Assembly: GCA_018970625.1 (NCBI GenBank)
Contig: JAGWVZ010000192.1
Location: 1 to 7,024, forward strand
Direction: 5' to 3'
DNA length: 7,024 bases
From: Myxococcales bacterium
Lineage (GTDB): Bacteria > Myxococcota > Bradymonadia > REDH01
Below the pieces are notes generated by a model. The model made no database searches, was not told the origin of the DNA, and saw only the letters and a program-made list of their open reading frames with translations. Of the stretch, positions 6,515 through 7,024 are shown piece by piece. Position numbers and translations under genes: made by a program. Position 1 is the stretch's first letter. Every line of letters starts with the position of its first letter.

Positions 6515-6538
6515 GTTCACGCGGACACGTCCGCGAAC
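6515..6538. terminator. Hairpin between convergent stops
   Basis: GTTC-AC-GCGGA, loop CACG, TCCGC-GAAC: nine base pairs interrupted by a 2-base bulge, placed between the stop of the phosphatase gene (6504) and the stop of the convergent gene (6540). There is no T-tract on either side, so it is not a classic intrinsic terminator, but its position suits a shared transcription end or RNA-stabilising stem. Confidence 0.4.
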
Positions 6539-6539
6539 G

Positions 6540-6947
6540 TTATCGACCCAGAATGCGGCGAGCCGCCGTGATCGCCCGAAACACGCCCACGTCTTTGGTG
6601 GCACCGCGCGGGCCTACACCGCACACAAGAAACGTCGAACCACCACAGTCGAACGAACGCACACTCACACGCCCTTTCTCGGCAGCGAACACGCAATCGC
6701 CCAGAGATTCCATGACCTGAAAACGGGTTGCGGGTTCACCCGACCGATGAAGGACCGGCGCGAATGCAGCCAGCGCTTCGACATCTTTCTCGTTGCCGAT
6801 GCCTGCAAAAGCAAAGCCCGCAGAGTCGCAAAGCACCAGATGGGAGAGATCAAATCCCTGCGCAACGGATTGGAAAGCCAGCCGAAGCGCTACCACAAGC
6901 TGCTCGCTTCGCGTCCGTCGACGCTCTTCTCGCACGTCTGTCGTCAT
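6540..6947 (-). CDS. Small cytosolic protein, probable Roadblock/LC7-like fold
   Basis: 135-residue protein without signal peptide or membrane segment. After a charged N-terminus (MTTDVREERRRTRSEQ) comes a helix (VVALRLAFQSVAQGF), then a strand-turn-strand with HLVLCDSAGFAFAGIG (36-51), then a helix DVEALAAFAPVL, more strands (VFAAEKGRVSVRSFD, STFLVCGVG) and a last helix (FRAITAARRIL). The block of a strand, D-x-x-G turn, strand and Ala-rich helix is what Roadblock/LC7 proteins show; these often act as partners of small Ras-like GTPases in bacteria, but no GTPase gene is in view. The ATG at 6947 is preferred over a TTG at 6968 because GGAGAA lies five bases before it. It is convergent with the pseudokinase-PP2C gene. 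Gene certain from codon use and ribosome binding site; family is inference. Confidence 0.8.
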   Translation of the reverse strand: MTTDVREERRRTRSEQLVVALRLAFQSVAQGFDLSHLVLCDSAGFAFAGIGNEKDVEALAAFAPVLHRSGEPATRFQVMESLGDCVFAAEKGRVSVRSFDCGGSTFLVCGVGPRGATKDVGVFRAITAARRILGR

Positions 6948-6952
6948 TGGCG

Positions 6953-6958
6953 TTCTCC
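6953..6958 (-). promoter_or_regulatory. Ribosome binding site deciding the ATG start at 6947
   Basis: GGAGAA on the minus strand with a 5-base spacer to the ATG. The upstream in-frame TTG has no comparable site. Confidence 0.7.
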
Positions 6959-7000
6959 ATGTTGTCAACCTGCAACTACATGTCGCACGTTGTCCTACAT
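6958..7000. repeat. Paired short direct repeats upstream of the Roadblock-like gene
   Basis: CATGTTGTC (6958-6966) and CACGTTGTC (6986-6994) are each followed by CTACAT (6976-6981 and 6995-7000). They lie in the leader/promoter side of the leftward gene and could be a double operator; the spacing inside the two copies differs by nine bases, so this is tentative. Confidence 0.25.
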
Positions 7001-7024
7001 CGACACCATAACCGGAAAAGAAAC

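Noticed and set aside
6948..6968. TTG start for the Roadblock-like gene
   Set aside because: GGAGAA with good spacing lies before the ATG at 6947, inside this extension.
6963..6968. TTGACA on the minus strand as a -35 box
   Set aside because: A matching -10 would fall inside the coding sequence of the gene starting at 6947, so it cannot drive that start.

Overview
The window looks like a chromosomal segment of a GC-rich Gram-negative bacterium. It encodes two lipoproteins, a protein with a C-terminal outer-membrane barrel, an OmpA-type peptidoglycan anchor with calcium-type Asp repeats, and a periplasmic-type amidase. That combination, together with a kinase/phosphatase-like regulator and a probable Roadblock-like protein, is most reminiscent of Myxococcota/Bradymonadia-type (former Deltaproteobacteria) genomes. 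The taxonomic placement is inference from protein style and composition. I see no mobile element, tRNA, rRNA or CRISPR array.

Layout: (1) 1-633, minus strand: the N-terminal 211 codons of a secreted N-acetylmuramoyl-L-alanine amidase that runs off the left edge. (2) 760-1293, plus strand: an unrecognised small protein with a signal peptide and one C-terminal membrane segment. It is divergent from the amidase and overlaps the next gene tail to tail by 16 bp. (3) 1278-4458, minus strand: a compact three-gene cell-envelope operon, read from right to left. It encodes a DUF4398-type lipoprotein, then an OmpA-family lipoprotein with thrombospondin type 3-like Asp repeats (ATGA overlap with the first gene), then, after a 26 bp gap, a secreted protein with a Pro-rich linker and a C-terminal beta-barrel. 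A candidate promoter and a strong ribosome binding site lie upstream of the first gene. (4) 4675-6504, plus strand: a large protein with an N-terminal zinc ribbon, a protein-kinase-like domain whose catalytic residues are lost, and a PP2C phosphatase domain whose metal ligands are kept. (5) 6540-6947, minus strand: a small cytosolic protein resembling the Roadblock/LC7 fold, convergent with the phosphatase gene, with a hairpin between the two stops.

How the genes could work together: the amidase cuts peptidoglycan, and the three-gene operon probably builds an outer-membrane/peptidoglycan-linked structure (lipoprotein, peptidoglycan-binding lipoprotein with a stiff Ca-binding stalk, outer-membrane barrel). 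The pseudokinase-PP2C protein is a cytosolic signalling protein expected to dephosphorylate Ser/Thr-phosphorylated targets. No sequence feature links it directly to the envelope genes. The least ordinary items are the zinc ribbon-pseudokinase-PP2C fusion and the switch in cysteine/Asp repeat period inside the OmpA lipoprotein.
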